From Trachelipus rathkii (taxonomy: Eukaryota > Arthropoda > Malacostraca > Isopoda > Trachelipodidae): a stretch of DNA of 37,500 bases. The DNA lies in the NCBI GenBank assembly GCA_015478945.1, contig JABUQX010027661.1:1-37500 (forward strand). Direction: 5' to 3'. The notes under the pieces were generated by a model. It did no database searches and was not told where the DNA came from. It worked only from the letters and a program-made list of their open reading frames with translations. A program made the position numbers and the translations under genes. Every line of letters starts with the position of its first letter. Position 1 is the stretch's first letter. Positions 13,761-28,200 of the stretch are shown one piece after another.

Positions 13761-16700
13761 GCATTTGAATAAAATATATCAATCTAGGAAGAAAGCAGTA
13801 AGATATTTAAAAAAGAGTAAAGCGGATTCTGTTATTATTTTTGGTGTTTTTATTTCTTCTGACATTACTTTTCTCTTCTTGTTTGTTGTTCTTAATAGGT
13901 ATATTATTAAGTTTGGGTAAATAACATATTTTAATTATTAATAAAAAAAAATCTTAAAACCCATGCCTGATGAAGAGAAATTTGAGGAGCATTGTACCTT
14001 GTACAATTGATAAATTTCTTACTATTTTTAAAGATAAATAAATTTAGCATACTTCATTTTGAGTAGAAGACAAAGTATAAGATGACATGTTCAAGTTAAC
14101 GTTCTATAGATAGCTTAGTTTATATACATATTGATAATTTATTTATTGGTTAGAGAAAGCTATAAATTTAAGTTGTGTTTTAAACTATGTGGTATTTATC
14201 TCAAAGACTAAAAATTTGTCAATTAAATAATGTATGTTTGTTATTGAAAAGCAATTTCAGAAGCTGTAAAGATTGTAATGTTCTTAATTAAGTTATATGC
14301 TGTATTAAATTTTGTCTGATAAAAAAAAAATCGTTTCTTTCTTCCGTAAATTGAGAAATATTCAATTATTTACTGTTAATTTTTTATTAATATTATAGCT
14401 AAATATTTTTCAATTAGTTGTGAAAAAATATTAAATGTATTTTATTATACAGAAAGATTACTTCTTAAAAATATTAAAAATAGCAACATCAAGAATTATT
14501 TAAGTTATCAAATTTTTGAACAATTTTTTATAGTTTTTTACTATGTAGAATAATCACTGACAGAAACATATATAAAGAGTAAGTAAAGTTGATTAAACTC
14601 ATCTGTATTTTTTAGATAGTTTTAAGTATATTTTTTTTTTCTTAACTTAGAATTCTTTAGAAAAACATTTATAATATGTAGAGATTTGAAGATTTTGTTA
14701 AGAATTATCCAGCTATGTTTAATTGTGATTTTCCTTAGCTCTTGTTACGTAGTTACTGACATAATTTGAAATGAAAGAATTAATATATAGTTTTACCCTA
14801 AATCTAAATTTTTTACAAACAGCGATTAAAAGTGAATTCAGATTTACATGAATTATTTGTAGGCTATGTACTCTAGTAAATTTTTAGTAATGACTTAATT
14901 ATATTTTATAATATTAGAATAATAAATCAATATTTGTTATATTTATTATATATAACAATTAATTATTAATATATATATATATATACATTAGTTGTGAAAA
15001 CCTATTATTTAATAAAAAATTTTTTACATTTTATAAAAAGAAATTATTTTAGAGAATTTACGTAATATCTATATTATTAAATTACTCTTTTTTTTTTTAT
15101 AAATGTTTCACTCATTACATAAATTATAAGAACTCTTTTAAAAAGTATGATATATTAGGCGAGTTTTCTATTATATATTTCTCAACTTTGAATAATTATA
15201 TTTTAGGTTAATATTATTTAATATAATGAGTTTTTTTTATCAGTGTTAATTTTATATCAGCAATATTAATATATAATAATATATTAGAATTATATCGTGG
15301 CTGAATATTCTAGCAGTAAAGGAATAAAAAGTCTGTTTATTCTTTATAGTATTTTTATTTTTAAAATTTAGAAGTTTTTTATTAAATAGAAATTTAAATT
15401 ATTTATGTTATGCTTTTATTTGCTCAATTATTATTATTAGTTGTTAAGGAAAACAGGGGTGTGGGTTATGATATATAATTTAGGTGAATTCTATTTAAAT
15501 TATTCTATGTTTTCGGTTTCTTCTACGATTTTTCTTAGCATTATAAAATCATTTACGGCCATCATTAGTAAGATAGCCAATTCTAAAATTATTCATAACT
15601 ATAATATTGGATAAAGATTTATTTATATGGTGAAAAATTATTTATGCAAAATTAAAACGAAAATTATTAATATATATATATTAAGTGTGTATATATTATT
15701 TTATTCAGCATATTTGATGTAAATAAAAAATGATAGATTATTAGTTATATGGATATATTGTACAAATTTCATACGCATTATAAATATTTAAAGTATGTTA
15801 TTAAATATAAGTTTTTAGGTGTAATTAAAAAAATGAAAGTAATTTATTAATAGATGATAGTATATTATATATATTTTGTTTTTATTAGATATACAATATA
15901 TATAATTTCTCCTATAATATGTAAGACTTTGTGTCATATATACTGAGTTGTGACATTATTTACTGCTGTTTTGTAAGTAATAGAATTTTTAAGACGAGGA
16001 GGGGTGTTTAAAATAATATCGCTATTATTTTTCAATTTTCAATTTACGTTAACTTTGTATATGTGTGATTTTATGACTAAAACTCTTTAAAAGTACGATT
16101 TTGTCCTAAAATTATCACAACATGGTTTAAGAATGATTTGGGATATGTGAGTAATTATACTGAGTATTGTACGAAGTATTTATATGATGGGGTGTCTGGT
16201 AGTTTAGTCGTATATGGACTATTATATAGTGTGGTGATTCGTCTTACGGGTGTATGTAATTAGTATATTAAAGGTGTCTACATCTACCTTTGGGATGAAA
16301 AGATATAATATAGATTGCTGTGTGGATTAGATTAATGTACTAGTTTACGAAATATAAGCTTAGAAAAGTAGATACTAATTTAATATATATCAAAGGTTAT
16401 TTAATTGGGTTGTCTTCTATATTGTGGACTTGTTATATTTTTAATGAATTTAATTAATATTATTATAGTTTTTATATTATACTTAGTAAAATTATTTACT
16501 TAGATCTACTCTTTATAGTAGTTATGTGTATATAAATAGATGTTTATTATAATTAAAATATATTTTAACGTATTTATAACTAAAATAATAATCCCCTTAA
16601 TATTGTGTGGACTTTAGGCTCATAGTCACATATTTACAAATTATAGTAATAACTTTATATAGTATGATATTTTATATCTCTTTCTAAAATTGTTCTATTA

Positions 16701-19230
16701 CAAGAAAGTTTACAATTTGATTAACATGTATGGTACTGAGTGTAAAATGTGCTTTCCTTCGTAGGGTATAACTCTAGTTTGGTTATAGCGGTGTATTTTT
16801 AGGCTCAGTATCACTATATTGTATTATAAACAATAATTTATTATAAAGCTGATGTTTCTTTTGCATGTGCAAATATTTGATCATAATTTTGCAGGAAAGA
16901 TGGTGTTCTCAAAATAGTGAATTATATCCTTTTATTTTGCAGTTTATCTAAGTTTTCTTGATGTAGTAGGGTGGTTTTTTAATGGTTTATACTATCTCTC
17001 AATAGTTTGCATTTTTTATATATGGATCGCCCGTAAATAATTGTAATTCGAATTAGTCGATATGTGAAACGCCTCTGTTTATTATATAAAATATCATTTA
17101 ATTGACACAATATACGACGTAACTCTAAAAATTAATTTTTTCAGTAATTTATTTCATTGTTATTCCACTTGTGGATTGCACTACTATTTTCTGTCTATAT
17201 TTGTTAGAAATAATGTTTCATTTAATGAGCAAATAACGACTGATTCATATAACATGTAGGGAAGAGAAAATTGTTGAATCTGAAATCGATCTCAACTGTT
17301 GTGTGAGGACATAATTATTGTAATACGATGATTAATGATAGAAGAGATATATAGATATTGAGAGCTGTAATTGAAGTAGATTGTATCAACAGTAGTTGTC
17401 TCGGTGTCATGTTGGGATGAGTAGAATAAGCAAAAGTGAATACTTGGTCTTTGGATGAAAAAATGCAAGTATTCATAGAATATTTAATTAGACGAAAATG
17501 CATTTATTATTCAGTCTTGTGAGAGTTGTTTGAGAATTAAATTGATAGATTAAGTGTTTCAGCAATGTTCGGAAGGAGCTCAGCAAATATTTGATAAGTG
17601 TTGTTTTAGATTTCAAAAACTTATGAGTACTCATAAGATTTTACTATGTAATTGTCGTATAGAAAATGAGCACAATTTTTTTGGATACTGTATGTGATAG
17701 ACGAGGAAGTTTAAAATAAATTTGTAATTTTGTTATATTGGTACGATCGTCATATACCTTAATATTCTCAGAGATTATAGTGTGGAAACATTTAGAGAAT
17801 ACAAATATTACTACACTCCTCGTTACGATGTAACGAGATTACAATGTGCTAACAAATACAATGTGTGAAACATTCTGATTGATATATTATTTTAGTATAT
17901 ATATTTGTGTGAACAGATATCTAGGTGGTGTTATTTTGTAGTCAATAATGGAATTGTACTTCGGAAAGGTATTTAATTTAATGTCTTTTTAAATAGTGAT
18001 TTGGTTAATCATCTAGAACTATGTCGATCAAAGAGTTCAGCAGGAATCAGAAACAAGACGTTGAAAGTTTACTGTATTTAAGGGTTGTATGGTGTTAAAA
18101 ATCTGAAGTTTATTTTAAGATCGCAAATTCTTTAATAAACTTGTCGTCGTCTTTTTATCAATTTATATAAATAATTTTGTTGCGCAAAATAAAATAAAAA
18201 CGAATATAAAAATGTTTTTACAACATAATAAAGCTATATAAAAAATGCATTTCTACTTCTAAGATTAATAGTAAGTCTCGTAATATTGCACGTTTAAAAT
18301 TTTATACATTTTTACTTAATACGAATGAAACAATTATAAGAAAATCTGTAACAAAGCTAGATGAGATAATTTTGGGTAAACTGATTCGAGATAATTTCAA
18401 CGTGTATGAAAAATTATGGTATAGGAACATAAAGTGGATACTCTTAGCATAGTGTATGCGTCTGTCTAGAGATCATGACTGTATTTACCTCTTGAGGAGA
18501 TAATTGTGATATTCAGGTATGGTATTAGAAAAAAATATAATTATAATACATCGAGTGTTTATACATCTTGATATGCTATATGTGCAGAAGTAAAATTACA
18601 ATTTTAAGTGATAGTAATATATATTATTTGTTAATATTATTATATGTGTTTTTAAATTGACGTTATTTTATAATTATAGAAATTTCAATTGATTTGTGAT
18701 TTTTATTATATCATATAATTTATTATTATCATTATTAATGTATTGTGAATAATACTCTAGTATTTAATTAAATAAAATTTTAATACGTTTTTGTCCTATC
18801 TTACTCTCTCACCAATAATTATTCCGACGTATTTACTTATTGGTATATTACAAATTGTTCTGAGAATAAAAATTTTAATCTAGAGAACAATTTAATTTTA
18901 CTGAATTTTGGTGTCTAAATATTTGTAAGATTTTACTCTGTAGTTTGGTAAGCAAGATGCATTATAAACATATAGAGTTGTTGGCTAGTAGGTATTCGTT
19001 CAGCAATTGATGGAATGATAGAGAATATTATATGTATTGACATTTAAATGAGATAACTGTCGATAATTTTTTAGGATACAGCAGAAAAACAATAGTATGT
19101 TGGTTAACAAATAAGAGTTTTAATAGTATAAAGGTGATAGCTTAGTCTGATTCTTAGTATTAGGTTATATATAGATATTACTTAACGGATAAAATTATCG
19201 AATGTGGAAGATTAGTGTTGTATGTCTTGA
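13761..19230. other. AT-rich spacer with scattered satellite relics
   Basis: No gene is supportable in this stretch. It is mostly A/T runs, with TA repeats near 14970-14985. Recognisable satellite fragments in the plus orientation occur near 14988-15030 (cattagttgtgaaaacct then aataaaaaattttt), near 15230, near 16079-16128 (aaaagtacgattttgtccta) and near 18650-18790 (ttaaattgacgtta, later ttttaatacgtttttgtcc). Between 16.2 and 18.6 kb I see essentially no satellite. The stretch therefore separates two satellite blocks, or is a part of the array decayed beyond recognition. Confidence 0.55.
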
Positions 19231-22200
19231 TATACGAATATTTCATTAGTTTGTGAAAAGCTTGTTTAATAAAAAATTTATAACTTCTTAAATTAGCTTT
19301 TTCTTATTTATTAGTTTTCACATTTACAAATTTAGAACTCTTGAAAATAAGATTTTTTCTAAATTTCAAAATTTAAAATTTTTGGTAAATTTAAAATTGA
19401 GTTTTTTCACGGAATTTACTCCCCATGAAGACTCACGCCACAAATTTCAATAAAAATTCATATTGCAGAAAGCGAATTTTAAGTTTTCCCAGTTATTATT
19501 AGGAGATTGGGGAAGACTGTGTTTTTAAATGTATGAATTTTTTTCAAATATTTTTTAGTTTTTATATAAAATAATTTATTTAGGTTTAATATCCCTGTTT
19601 AATAAAAATTTTAACGTTCTAAGTTGAGCTTTATTATTTGCTTGCATAGTTTTCTTAATATATATATGTTGAAGACTATTTAGAGAGAAATGTGGATGGG
19701 ATGTATCTCTACTGTTGTATATTGTGCAAGGGCATTTTGGAAATTTTTGTATATGAGGTTTAAATTGCCATAGGGCTTCTCGGTGATTGGTCAGCATTTG
19801 ATTAAATAAATATAAATTTGTTGTTTGAATGAATTGGCAATTTCAGACTGTAAACTAAAATGATTAAAGAAGCTTGAAAGAATTTAAAATTTTCATTTTT
19901 TTTAGAAATATTTTCATTATTAGGGTAGTTAAAATGTAAAAAAATTTTCATTAGTTGTGAAAACTTGTTTTTAATAAAAAATGTAAAATCTTCTAAATTA
20001 GCCTTCATTTCTTTAAAATTTTCACTAATTACAAATTTAGAACTCTTAAAAGTACGATTTTTCCTAAATTTCAACATTTGAAATTATTTGGTAAATCTTA
20101 AAATTGAGTTTTTAACGGTATTTTCTGCATTTGAAAAAATAATGTGTTTCATTGAAATGCAATTTCAAAAAGCAGAAAAGTGAATTTATTAATAGTTTTA
20201 GGTGTCTTAAATTGACGTTTTTTAATGAAATTTCAATATTTGTTTTTATATACCAAATATTTCATTAGTTGTGAAAACCTGTTTTAATAAAAAATTTTAA
20301 CTTCTAAAATTACGCTTTTTCTTAATTAATATTGGTGTTCTAGTGAAATTTTGTAAATCTTAAAATATCCCCATAGTACTTATAATGTGTTTCACATTTG
20401 GAATTATTTGTTAAATCTTAAAATTGAGTTTTTAACGTATTTTCAGCATTTGAAAAAATAATGTGTTTCATTGAAATGCAATTTCAAAAACCAGAAAAGC
20501 GAATTTATTAATAGTTTTAGGTGTCTTAAATTGACGTTTTTTAATGAAATTTCAATATTTGTTTTTATATACCAAATATTTCATATTTGTTTTCAAAATG
20601 ATTTAATTAGGTAATTTGGATATTGTAAGTGGACCTTTGGTCTTGTAAAAGTTGAACATTTCACGTTTAGAACTCTTAAAATTCAAAGATTTTTCCTAAA
20701 TTTGCAACATTTGAAATTCATTTTGGTTAAATTTTTACCATTGAGTTTTTAATGGTAGTTTGGTTGCAGTGATATGTTGAGTACAAAAAATAATGGTGTT
20801 TATTAAATCATGAAATTGTAAAGATAAACTTAGTGAAATTATTTTAACAGTTATTTAGGTGTTTAGAATTGGGACAGTTGTGTTGTGTGGTTTATTTTGA
20901 TATTTTATCTAGATGCTAATTGTTTGTTTTCAATATATAATATTTCTTAGTATATAATAAAGCTATGTATTTGATTTAAGAAAAAATTGTAATTCTATAA
21001 TTACGGGCTCTATTCTGTAAATTTTCACAATTACAGTAATTTAGAATCGCTTAAAAGTCATTTTCCTAAATTAACATTTGAAATTATTGGTAAATCTTAA
21101 AATTGAGTTTTTAATACAGGTATTTTCAGCATTTGAAAAACTTTATGTGTTTCATTGAATACAATTTCAAAAAGCAGAAAAGCGAATTTTAAATGTTTTA
21201 GGTGTCTTAATTGAGGTTTTTTAATTGTGTAATTTCAATTATTTGTTTTTATATACCAATATTTCATTAGTTTGAAAAACTGTTAATAAGAAATTTAACT
21301 TCTAAAATTCATGGGCTTTTTCTTAAATTTTCAACTTACAAATTCTTTATGAATCTTAAAAATTACGATTTTCCTAATTTCAACAATTTTTGAAATTATT
21401 GGTATAATTTAATTGAGTTTTTAACGGTATTGTTCAGCATTTGAAAAATATAATGTTTTCATTGAATATGCAATTTCAAAAAGCAGAAAAGTGAAATTTT
21501 ATTATATAGTTTTAGGTGTCTAAATTGACGTTTTTTTGAATTTAAATTTCAAATATTATGTTTTTATATACATATATTTCATTGTTGTGAAAACCTGTTT
21601 TAATAAAATAAATTATAACTTTATTAAAAAATACGGCTTTTTTTTTTTAATTTTCTGACATTGATATCCTCTGGCGACTATAGGTACGGATGTTTTCCTA
21701 AATTTCAAACCAATTATGAAAATTATTTGGTAAAAACTTAAAATTGAGTTTTTTCCGGTATTTTCACATTTGAAAAAATATAATGTGTTTTCATTGAAAT
21801 GCAAAATTTTAAAAAGCAGAAAGTGAATTTATAATAGTTTTAGGTGTCTAAATTGAGTTTTTTAATGAACATTTGTCAATATTTGGTTTTTTATATACAA
21901 ATATTGTATTAATTGTGAACCTTGGTTTGAATAAAAGTTTTACACATAAAAAAGTACGACTTTTTCTTAATTTCAACATTAGAAATTATGTGACTAGTGA
22001 TGGGGAACTTTTTTTCTGAATTTAACATTTGGAAATTATTTGGTCAAATATGACATCGATTTTGTACGGTATTTATTCCGCGATTTGAAAGATTAATGTG
22101 TTTCATTGACAAGCAATTTCAAAAAGCAGAAAAAGTGAATTTATTAATAGTTTTAGGTGTACTTACTTAAATTGACGTTTTTTACTGAAATTGTCAATAT

Positions 22201-25200
22201 TTGTTTTTATATAACAATTATGTACATTAGTTATGTGAAAACTGTTTTATTTTTACGGCGTAATTAAATTCCCAAATTTATGTTAATTAAATTTTCACTT
22301 AAAATTTAGATCTCTTAAAAGTAAGGATTTTTTCTAAATTTCAACATTGAAATTATTCGGGTAAATCTTAAATTGAAGTTTTTAAAGTAATTTTTTACAG
22401 TTGTGTAAGTATTTTGAGATTCTATTGAACTTTGAGTTGAGGAAACGGGATTAATTGTTGTACTTTCGGTGTATTTAAATGACGTTTTTTTTTTTATTTT
22501 TCAATATTGTTTTATATAACAAATTAATTTCATTAGTGTGAAACCTGTTTAATAAAAAAATTTAACTTTAAAAGATACGCTTTTTTTTTTCATTTTTCAC
22601 AATTAAAATTGAACTCTTAAAAGAGATTTTTTTCCTAAATTTAAACATTTGAAATTTATTTGGTAAATCTTAAAATGAGTTTTTTAACGGTATTTTTCAG
22701 TCATTTGAAAAAATAGTGTTTTTCATTGAATGCAATTTCAAAAAGCAGAAAGTGAATTTAATTAATTGTTTTACGTGTCTTAAATTGACGTTTTTTAATG
22801 AAATTTCAATATTTGTTTTTATATACCAAATATTTCATTAGTTGTGAAAACCTGTTTTAATAAAAAACTTTAACTTCTAAAATTACGCTTTTTCATTAAC
22901 GATTTTGTCCAGTCATCATAAGGGGAAGTACTGCTAAGGAAGGAATCTAAAGTGGATTTTTCAACATTTTGAAATGGACCTTTTGTAGTACTAAAATCCT
23001 CCATTTCTGCTATCATATGCGGATTATTTGAATAATGTGTTTCATTAAAATGCAATTTCAAAAAGCAGAGAAGCGAATTTATCGACTTTTTTTAATGAAA
23101 TTTCAATATTTGTTTTTATATACCAAATATTTCATTAGTTGTGAAAACCTGTTTTAAATAAAAATTTTAAACTCTACATTACGGGCTCTTTCTTAAATTT
23201 TTACGATTAAATTTAGAAAACTCCTAAAAGTAGATTTTCCTGAAAACTTTAAATTTGGAGATTATTTGGTAAATTTAAAATGAGTTTATTAACGGTATTT
23301 TACGCATTTTGAAAAAATAATGTGTTTCATTGAATGCAATTCAAAAAGCAGAAAAGTGAATTTAAATTTATAGTTTTAGGTGTCTTAAATTGACCTTTTC
23401 TAATGAAATTTCAATATTTGTTTTTATTTACCAAATATTTCATTAGTTGTGAAAACCTGTTTTAATAAAAAAAATTAACTTCTAAAATTACCTTTTTTCT
23501 TAATTTTCACATTAAATTTAGAACTCTTAAAAGTAACGATTTTTCCTAAATTCAACATTTAAAATTATTATAAGTTTTTAAAATTGAGTTTTTTATACGG
23601 TATTATTCAGATGCATTGGAAAAAATAATAGTGTTCTTGAAATGCAATTAAAGGAAAAAAGTGAATTATACTAGTTTTAGGTGTCTTAAATTGGAGATTC
23701 TGGAATTAATTTCCTTATATCGGAATTATTTAGCCAATCTTTGGTTATATTGTTGAAAATCTCTATTAATAAAAATTTTTAACTAAAATTACGCTTTTTC
23801 TTAAATTTTCACATTACATTATAAATTTAGAACTCTTAAAATTACGATTTTTCCTAAAATTCAACATTTGAAATTAATTTGGTACTTAAAAATGAGTTTT
23901 AACGGTATTTTTCAGAATTTGAAAAAATAATGTTTTTCATCGAAATGCAATTTCAAAAAGGTGACAATGAATTTATATAGTTTTAGGTGTCTAATTGGAG
24001 GTTTTTATTAAATTCTCAATATTTGTTTTATTTATACAATATTTCATTAGTTGTGAAACCTGTTTTGAATAAAAAAATTTATCTTATAAAATAGCTTTTT
24101 TTTTCATTTTCAATTTAAATTTAGAAACTCTTAAAGGTACGATTTTTACTAAAATTGCAACAATTTGAAAGTCTATGAAAGAATCTGTAAAATTGAGTCT
24201 TTTTCACGTCCTTTCAGGCATTTTGAAAAATATGTAGTTTCATTGAAATGCAATTTAAAAAGCAACAGTGAATTTATTAATAGTTTTAAGGTGTCTTAAA
24301 TTGAACGTTTTTATGAAATTTCAATAATTTGTTTTTATATCAAAATATTTCATTAAGTTGTGAAAAACCTGTTTGAGGAAGGAATTTTAACTTTAAAATA
24401 TCATTATTTCTATAAATTTTCACAGACAAATTTAGAACGGCATATTTACAACAGTTTGTTTCTAAATTCACCAAATTTGGCTTGAGATTAACTCCAAAAC
24501 AAACTTTACCTTCTATCATGTTGATTTTATGAATTTGAAAAAATAATGGTGTTTTCATTGAAAATGCAATTTCAAAAAGCGAAAATTAATTTAATTATCA
24601 GTATTTTTTAGGTGTACTTAAATGAGTTTTTTAATGAGAATTTAATATTTTGTTTTATAACAAATATTTCATTAAGGTTGTGAAAACACTGTTTTAAGTA
24701 AAGAAATTTTAACTTTTATTAAAAGATAGCTTTTTTTCAATTTTTCACATTAAATTTAAACCTCTTAAAAAGTACGATTTTCCTAAATTCCAAATTTGGA
24801 AATTATTTGGTAAATCTTAGAAATGAGTTTTTTAACGGTATTTTCAGATTTGAAAAAATAAATGTGTTCATCAAATGCAACTTCAAAAAGCAGAAAGTGA
24901 ATTTATTATAGTTTTATATGTGTTTAAAAATTGATGTTTTTCATAAAATCAGCACTGTTTGGGACTAGATAAAACAAATATTTCATTAGTTTGTGAAAAC
25001 CATATGTTTAATAAAAAAATTTAACTTCTAAAAATTAAGCTTTTTCTTTAAATTTTCCATTACAAATTTAGAACTCCTTAAATGACGATTTTTCCTAAAT
25101 TTCAACATTATGAATTATTTAGTAAATCTTAAATAAGTTTTTTTTACTCGTATTTTCAGCATTTTGAAAAAATAATGTGTTTCGATGAAAAGCAATTCTA

Positions 25201-28200
25201 AGGTACCAAAGTTGGATTTATTAATAGTTTAGGTGTCTAAATTGACGTTTTTTAATGAAATTTCAAATATTTGTTTTTCTATATACCAAATATTTCATTA
25301 GTTGTGAAAACCTGTTTTAATAAATAATTTTAACTCTAAATAGACTCTTCTTCTTAAATTTTCACATTACAAATTTAAGATACCTAAAAAGTAGATTTTT
25401 CCTATTCACATTATGAAAATTATTTGGTAAATCTTAATTGAGTTTTTACGGTATTACGGCCATTTGGAAAAAATAATGTTTTCAATGAAAATGCCAAATT
25501 ATCAAAAGCAGAAAAGTGAATTTATTAATATGTTTTAGATTCTTTAATTGACGTTTTTTTAATGAAATTTTAATAGTTGTTTTATAAATAGCAATATTTT
25601 AATTAGTTGTGAAAACCTGTTTTAATAAAAAATTTTAACTTCTAAAATTACGCTTTTTCTTAAATTTTCACATTACAAATTTAGAACTATGCTTAAATAA
25701 GTACGATTTTAACTAAATTTCAACATTTGAAATTATTTGGTAAATCTTAAAATTGAGTTTTTAACGGTATTTTCAGCATTTGAAAAAATAATGTGTTTCA
25801 TTGAAATGCAATTTCAAAAAGCAGAAAAGTGAATTTATTAATAGTTTTAGGTGTCTTAAATTGACGTTTTTTAATGAAATATTCAATATTTGTTTTTATA
25901 TAGCAATATTTTCATTAGTTGTGAACTTGTTTTAATAAAAATTTTAATTCTAAAATTACGCTTTATCTCTAAATTTTCCAACATTACATAATGTGATGTT
26001 TTTTAAAAGAACGATTTTTCCTCAATTTCAACATTTAAATTTGGTAAAATCTTAAAATTGAGTTTTTTACAGGTATTTTCAGCATTTGAAAAAATAAAAT
26101 GTGTTTCATTGAAATGCAATTTACAAAAAGAAAAGTGATTTATTAATAGTTTTTAGGAGTCTTAATTGACGTTTTTTAATGAATTCAATATTTGTTTTTA
26201 TATTACCAAAATAATTTCATTAGTTGTGAAAATGTTTTAATAAAAAATTTTAACTTCTAAAATTACGCTTTTTCTTAAATTTTCACATTACAAATTTAGA
26301 ACTCTTAAAAGTACGATTTTTCCTAAATTTCAACATTTGAAATTATTGGTATCTTAAAATTGAGTTTTTGTTAACGGTATTTTCCAGCATTTGAAAATAA
26401 TGTGTTTTATTGAAATATGGCAATTTCAAAAAGCAGAAAGTGAATTTATTAATAGTTTTTAGGTGTCTTACTTAAATTGACGTTTTTTAATGAAATTTCA
26501 ATATTTGTTTTTATATACCAAATATTTCATTAGTTGTGAAAACCTGTTTTAATAAAAAATTTTAACTTCGTAAAATGCTTTTTCTTAAAATTATTCACAT
26601 CTACAATTTAAACTCTACTTAAAAGTCGATTTTTTTCTAATTTCATCATTTGAAATTATTTGTAAATCTTAAAATTGAGTTTTTTAAACGCCATTTTAGC
26701 ATTTGGAAAAATAATGTGTTTTCATTGAAATGCAATTTTTCAAAAGCAGAAAATTTTTTATTATCAGTTTTAGGTGTCTTAAACTATTAAGTTTTTTTTA
26801 AATGAATTTAATATAAATTATTTAGGATAAATTATTCATTAGTTGTCTGAAAACCTGTTTTAATAAAAAATTTTAACTGTTTAAAATAGTTTCTTTTTTA
26901 AATTTTCACATTACACAATTAGAACTCTTAAAATACGATTTTTTCCTAAAATTTCAACATATTGAAATTATTTGGTAAATTTAAAAATTGAGTTTTTTAC
27001 GGGTATGTTTTCAGTCATTATGAAAAAATAAGTGTTTCATGAAAGCAATTTCAAAAAAAGCAGAAAAGTGAATTTATTAATAGTTTTATGGGTGTCTTAA
27101 ATTGAGTTTTTTTAATGAAATTTCAATATTGTTTTTATATACGTATCATTATTAGTTGTGGAAACTGTTTTTAATAAAAAAATTTAACTCTTCAAAATTA
27201 ACGGCTTTTGTCTTAAATTTTCCAATCATTACAAATTTGATAACCTTCTAATGTACCAAGACTTTTCTAATTTCATAATTTAAATTAATTTAGTAAATAT
27301 TAAAAGATAGTCTGTTTATATTTAGCATTTGAAAAATAATTTTTTTACTTAAAATTAAATTTCAAAAGCATAAGAATTAGTTTATTAATGGTTTTAGCTG
27401 TTTAAACTGACTTTTTTATGAAATATTCATATTTTTGTTTTTAATATACAAAAAGTTAATAATTAGTTGTTGAAACCTGTTTTCATAAAAAATTTTTAAC
27501 TTCTATAAATTCCGCTCTTTTTAAATTTTCACATTACAAAATTTTAGAACTCCTAAAAGTAAGATTTTTCTAAATTTCAACTTGAAATTAGTTTGTAAAT
27601 CTTAAAATTGAGTTTTTAACGGTAATTTTTCGCATTTTGAAAAAATATGTGTTTCATTGAAATGCAATTTCAAAAAAGCAAGAAAAAGTGAATTTATTAT
27701 AGTTTTAAGTGTGTGTCTTAAATTGACAATTTTTAATGAATTTCAATATTTGTTTTTATATACTAAATATTTCATTAGTTGTGAAAACTTGTTTTAATAA
27801 AAAAATTTAAACTTCTAAAATTACGCTTTTTCTTAAATTTTCACATCAAATTTAGAACTCTTTAAAGTACGATTTTTTCCTAAATTCACATTGAAATTAT
27901 ATGGTAAATCTTTAAATTGAAGTTTTTTACGATATTCTCTTTTCTGCATTTTGAAAAAATAATGGTGTTTCAAATTGAAATGCGAGGGATTTGCAGATAG
28001 ATAGAGCTGATATTTAAATTAATAAGTTTTTTCTAGGTGTCTTAAGAATTGGAACGTGTTTTTAATTGAATTTATTAAAGATATTGGGTGATTTTTAGTA
28101 TATATATAGAAACTATTAAAGCTTCGGCTATATTTTCATTGAGTTTTCGTGAAATACAAACCATGATTATTATCTGGTATAAGAGAGTAAATATTTGTCA

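Noticed and set aside
17315..17503. 62-codon minus-strand frame in the AT-rich spacer
   Set aside because: Short, with no motif, in DNA with no other gene signal.
19576..24558. Minus-strand frames at 19576-19797, 19802-20077, 21613-21804, 22870-23061 and 24340-24558
   Set aside because: All lie inside satellite monomers or interrupted monomers and do not recur in every copy, as a real repeated gene would.
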